This document shows, piece after piece, positions 6,941-9,287 of a DNA stretch of 9,287 nucleotides; within the stretch, counting starts at the first letter, position 1; the number at the start of each line of letters is the position of its first letter. The DNA is from Clostridia bacterium (GTDB lineage: Bacteria; Bacillota; Clostridia; Christensenellales; Borkfalkiaceae), in the NCBI GenBank assembly GCA_900767195.1, contig CAAFYG010000137.1:1-9287 (forward strand). Reading direction: 5' to 3'. The notes under the pieces are model-generated. The model was not told the origin of the DNA, searched no databases, and saw only the letters and a program-made list of their open reading frames with translations. The position numbers and the translations under genes are program-made.

Positions 6941-6985
6941 AAAGCAATTAAAAAAACGAAGTCGTGATGAAAGGAGATTTTCAAC

Positions 6986-8254
6986 ATGCAATTATTTCCG
7001 AGAATTTTACTTGCGGATACGAAAAATACGCTCGCTTTGCGTTCCGATGATTTCAAAGACGGAGAAAACGTGGTAATCAGCGTGCAATCGATGGAAAAAT
7101 ACAACGCGCCGCATAGCGGACTTTATCGCATCGACGAAGATACAAGATTTGAAAAACACACGAAAATCGTTAAAGACGGTGCGGTTATTTTTGATTTTAC
7201 TCCGATCGGCGAACAACGGCATCGCGTTTATGCGGAATATCGCGGAGAAAAATATACTTTTGAAATTTATTCTCTTTTATCCGATTTGTACGCACTCAAC
7301 GCGTACAAAGGCGACGGTCATATACACTCAACCGCTTCCGACGGGCTTTCTTCCCCGCTCGATACCGCCTGTGCTTACTACGCCGCAGGATTTGATTATA
7401 TCGCGCTTACGGATCATCACAAATACGCCCCGTCCAAAGAATTATCGGAACAAGTCAACGGCGTTTTAAAACACTTCCGCGTTTATTGCGGCGAAGAAGT
7501 GCATAATCGCGACATGGGTTATTTTCATATTATCAATTTCGGCGCAAAAGACAGCGTAAACGAAATTATTAACGCAGATCCCGACGACGTATTCCGAAAA
7601 ATCACCGCACAAGCCGGCGTTATAGCCGAAAAATATTCCTTACCCGAATCTTTGGATAAAAAAGAATTCGCTTTCCGGCTTTGGGTATCGGAAAATATTC
7701 GTAAATTCGGCGGCGTAAGCGTTTTATGCCATCCTTACTGGGATGCTTACGGCGAATACAATATGCAATCCGACATGCTGTATTTTTTATTGAAAAATCA
7801 CGTATTCGACGCGTTTGAAGTGGTTGACGACGTGGATCGCACAGGAAACGGCGTGAATTTGCAAACCGCCTTATATCAGCAATTACGCGCCGACGGCGTA
7901 AAAATTCCGATCGTGGGATCATCCGATTGTCATGACGTAAACGGCGATGTTTTCGGGAAATACTTTACTTATGCTTTTTGCGATAACGTTGAACATATCA
8001 AAGAAGCGATTACAAATTTCAAAACCGTTGCCGTTGAACGTATAGGCACGGAATATCGCGTTTACGGCGATTTTCGCCTGATAAAATATACGAGATTTTT
8101 AATCGACAATTTTGAACCGAATTTTAAACAAATCAGAGAAAAAAACGTCGCCTTGTTCAAGCGGGCGATTGAAGAACGTTCAGCCGAGCTTGCCGAAAAA
8201 CTTGAAAAAGACTGTTTATCTTTTCGAAAGCTTTTTTTCGGAAATCGTGCGTAA
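6986..8254 (+). CDS. PHP-domain metal-dependent phosphoesterase-like protein (CehA/McbA type)
   Basis: A 422-residue cytoplasmic protein; AAAGGAG nine bases before the ATG fixes the start. Residues 1-105 form a beta-rich N-terminal domain that ends in a typical FEIYSLLSDLY linker. The PHP metal centre then appears complete: GDGHIHSTASDG (H112, H114, D119), LTDHH (D143, H144), GEEVHN (E170, H173), H181 in YFHIINFG, VLCHPYW (H249) and GSSDCHD (D314, H316). The family uses such clusters of His/Asp/Glu to bind two or three metals and hydrolyse phosphomonoesters or phosphodiesters; some CehA/McbA relatives hydrolyse other esters. The C-terminal 60 residues are basic and helical, possibly a short coiled coil (383-410). 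It follows the GH94 gene with no promoter or terminator between them, so a role in the same sugar pathway is inferred; the substrate is unknown. The message ends at the terminator near 8352-8392. Confidence 0.88.
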   Translation: MQLFPRILLADTKNTLALRSDDFKDGENVVISVQSMEKYNAPHSGLYRIDEDTRFEKHTKIVKDGAVIFDFTPIGEQRHRVYAEYRGEKYTFEIYSLLSDLYALNAYKGDGHIHSTASDGLSSPLDTACAYYAAGFDYIALTDHHKYAPSKELSEQVNGVLKHFRVYCGEEVHNRDMGYFHIINFGAKDSVNEIINADPDDVFRKITAQAGVIAEKYSLPESLDKKEFAFRLWVSENIRKFGGVSVLCHPYWDAYGEYNMQSDMLYFLLKNHVFDAFEVVDDVDRTGNGVNLQTALYQQLRADGVKIPIVGSSDCHDVNGDVFGKYFTYAFCDNVEHIKEAITNFKTVAVERIGTEYRVYGDFRLIKYTRFLIDNFEPNFKQIREKNVALFKRAIEERSAELAEKLEKDCLSFRKLFFGNRA

Positions 8255-8308
8255 AAGCACGGAAATACGTAAAAAACGGAAAACAACGGCAAAAAACAAT
8301 AAAAGTGT

Positions 8309-8323
8309 GGCTGTAAAACAGCC
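8309..8323 (+). other. Small hairpin in the 3' untranslated region
   Basis: GGCTGT, a three-base AAA loop, then ACAGCC, located 55 bases after the PHP stop codon and about 30 bases before the terminator. No U-run follows, so it is not a terminator itself. It may protect the 3' end of the message or have no function. Confidence 0.35.
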
Positions 8324-8351
8324 GATTACTTTACATTCTCAAACTCAAACG

Positions 8352-8392
8352 AAAAACGACGTTTCAGTCCCACTCCGAAACGTCGTTTTTTT
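8352..8392 (+). terminator. Bidirectional intrinsic terminator
   Basis: AAAAACGACGTTTC (8352-8365) pairs perfectly over 14 bases with GAAACGTCGTTTTT (8377-8390) around an 11-base loop, and the U-run continues to 8392. On the opposite strand the same stem ends in TTTTT as well. It therefore stops both the GH94-PHP operon from the left and the MATE remnant from the right, whose stop codon is at 8409. Confidence 0.9.
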
Positions 8393-8408
8393 CAAATTTT
8401 CACGGTTT

Positions 8409-8879
8409 TCAAACGTTTTTACATTTTCTGCGCACGGCGAAAATCACCGCTGCCGCAACGCATACCGCCGCTTGCGCGCACACTACCGACCACCATACCC
8501 CGTTCAATCCGGCAACGGAGGATAAGACGAATAAAAACAACGGCGTAAACACCGCGGGATCGAGATAAGTGAGTATATCCGACGTTACCTTTTGCCTTAC
8601 GGAATAGCAGTACGCGCATATAAATTTCACCGCCGCTTTCAACACGTACGATAACGCGTAAATTTTCAGCCCCGCTTTCATCATTTCTTCGGCAACGGAA
8701 GATACGTCGAACACCTTGGGTAAAAACGCGATCATTGCGGGCGTAAGCGCGGAAAACGCCGCGGCAAGCCCGATTAAAATCCATACGGCGGCTGTGATTG
8801 TTTTTCTTTTTCCGATTTTATCGCCCGCGCCGTTCTGATAACTGATTACGGGCTGAATTCCGTCGCATACGCCCACCAT
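8409..8879 (-). pseudogene. MATE efflux transporter, C-terminal third only (5'-truncated)
   Basis: From position 8879 down to the TGA at 8409, 156 residues match the last third of MATE/NorM-type drug-sodium antiporters: GVCDGIQPVISYQNGAGD (the TM8-region motif), then AFLPKVFDVSSVAEE, LKIYALSYVLKAAVKF, a YSVRQ segment and a final hydrophobic helix before a basic tail. Four or five membrane helices remain. Intact family members have about 440-460 residues and twelve helices, so roughly the first 280 residues are missing. The frame stays open upstream to 9002, but that added stretch (FRDFCLNDYPGNAFYANEKE and around it) has no MATE character and no hydrophobic helix, and it spans the hairpin at 8880-8909. 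No ribosome site precedes the Met at 8879. I judge this a decayed gene whose front was lost in a rearrangement; assembly error is the other option. Confidence 0.78.
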
Positions 8880-8909
8880 AAGGAACCGTGGTCGAACCCG
8901 CGGTTCCTT
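8880..8909 (+). terminator. Strong hairpin at the MATE breakpoint, possible terminator
   Basis: AAGGAACCGTGG (8880-8891) and CCGCGGTTCCTT (8898-8909) pair over 12 bases with one G-U pair (plus-strand RNA) around the loop TCGAAC. TTCCTTTTCATTT follows, a poor but usable U-tract for plus-strand transcription. The stem starts exactly where MATE similarity ends. The loop and flank (GTTCGA on the minus strand) recall a tRNA T-loop, but no other tRNA parts are present. It could be a terminator of a vanished plus-strand gene or an end of a mobile segment. Confidence 0.45.
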
Positions 8910-8911
8910 TT

Positions 8912-9132
8912 CATTTGCGTAAAAGGCGTTGCCGGGATAATCGTTAAGACAAAAGTCGCGGAAAAGAAGATTTCTTACGATTGGCTTACGAAACCCCGTC
9001 AAAACGGAAAGTTTGTAAAAAAAACTAAATAATATAAGATTTAAGACGATAGAACGTTGATTCTACCGCCTTTTTCTATGCCTTTGATAAATTTAACCGT
9101 CCGATTTATCGCCTTTCGTCGCCAGTGGTTGT
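8912..9132. other. Intergenic stretch without a recognised gene
   Basis: No reading frame here has both a start with a ribosome site and a recognisable product. The minus strand is open without a start codon from 9184 to the TAA at 9041, ending in KFIKGIEKGGRINVLSS. The plus strand is open into a TAA at 9030, ending in YDWLTKPRQNGKFVKKTK. Either could be the tail of a degraded gene, but neither is convincing. Two short inverted repeats are present: TAGAA/TTCTA (9050-9065) and GATAAAT/ATTTATC (9086-9110, 11-base loop). Confidence 0.4.
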
Positions 9133-9280
9133 AGCACAGAGAAAAACGAAAGTCAACGGCAAAAATTATTGCCGAAAATTCACATTACAAGCTGCCGTCA
9201 ACGCAATAATTTTTTGGCTGTTTCGTTGACTTCCGTTCTGTCTGTACTCATAAAAGCGCACAAAAAATTTTCTCCGTGCT
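9133..9280 (-). repeat. Nested inverted repeats; candidate structured RNA or miniature element
   Basis: Three pairs of arms nest inside one another. The outer pair is 9133-9144 (AGCACAGAGAAA) with 9269-9280 (TTTCTCCGTGCT). The middle pair is 9145-9157 with 9225-9237 (13 bp). The inner pair is 9158-9172 (GGCAAAAATTATTGC) with 9203-9218 (one extra T and one mismatch). In minus-strand RNA the imperfections of the outer and middle pairs become G-U pairs, so that strand folds better. The heptamer GTCAACG occurs at 9152-9158 and 9197-9203, and its complement CGTTGAC at 9224-9230, so two mutually exclusive stems are possible. A 17-codon frame (9251-9198, MSTDRTEVNETAKKLLR) lies in the 5' arm but has no well-placed ribosome site. 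No RNA family is recognised. A MITE-like element is the main alternative. Confidence 0.45.
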
Positions 9281-9287
9281 TGTTTTC

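Noticed and set aside
8880..8911. Part of a tRNA, suggested by GTTCGA and GGTTCCTT
   Set aside because: The arms pair with each other as one simple hairpin; there is no D-arm, anticodon arm or acceptor stem around it.
8880..9002. Upstream in-frame extension of the MATE remnant to an ATG at 9002
   Set aside because: The added 41 residues have no membrane helix or MATE motif and are read through the hairpin; no ribosome site precedes the ATG. It is treated as chance open frame.
8898..9032. Plus-strand open frame ending in YDWLTKPRQNGKFVKKTK
   Set aside because: There is no start codon with a ribosome site; the frame continues backward as antisense of the MATE remnant and matches no family I know.
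9041..9184. Minus-strand open frame ending in KFIKGIEKGGRINVLSS
   Set aside because: It is 47 codons open with a stop directly upstream, no ATG, GTG or TTG with a ribosome site, and overlap with the inverted repeats. The C-terminal part looks protein-like, but the length is within chance.
9198..9251. 17-residue reading frame MSTDRTEVNETAKKLLR as a gene
   Set aside because: The nearest GGAG is about 20 bases upstream, too far for normal initiation. It is kept only as part of the attenuator hypothesis.

Overview
The window reads as a carbohydrate-utilisation locus from a low-to-mid GC, Gram-positive-type anaerobe. GGAGG-type ribosome binding sites, clean TTTACA/TATAAT promoters, lipoprotein and Sec signal peptides and the gene families suggest a gut Bacillota of class Clostridia. 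A Christensenellales-like lineage is my guess, not something the sequence proves.

Layout. At the left edge, a minus-strand lipoprotein gene (91 to 1) starts and runs out of the window; a well-formed promoter lies in front of it. Next, also on the minus strand, is a compact cluster that reads leftward from 4312: a 63-residue lipoprotein (4312-4121), a 54-residue peptide (4005-3841) and, four bases later, a 1193-residue secreted multidomain protein of the DUF4838 / GH163-like type (3836-255). A divergent control region (4313-4573) separates this cluster from a plus-strand operon. That operon encodes a GH94 glycoside phosphorylase (4574-6940) and a PHP-family metal-dependent phosphoesterase-like protein (6986-8254). 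It ends at a strong, apparently bidirectional terminator (about 8352-8392). Convergent to it is the C-terminal third of a MATE efflux transporter (8879-8409), a decayed gene. The last 400 bases hold no convincing gene but contain many inverted repeats.

How the parts may work together (inference): the exported DUF4838 protein trims a glycan outside the cell, lipoproteins sit at the surface (the truncated one could be a transporter component), and the cytoplasmic GH94 enzyme cleaves imported disaccharide with phosphate. The PHP protein may act on a phosphorylated or phosphodiester intermediate. The substrate cannot be read from the sequence. If the DUF4838 protein is a true GH163-type endo-N-acetylglucosaminidase and the GH94 enzyme is chitobiose-like, N-glycan use would fit, but neither point is established here.

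The most notable non-coding signal is a 14-base element, ATAGTAGAAATTCG on the minus strand. It occurs exactly 22 bases upstream of the -35 box of both lipoprotein promoters, which suggests a shared regulator. Also worth attention are the peptide gene that abuts the large secreted enzyme, a 14-base perfect palindrome next to a 12-bp hairpin, a CpG-poor block inside the DUF4838 gene, and the nested inverted repeats at 9133-9280.
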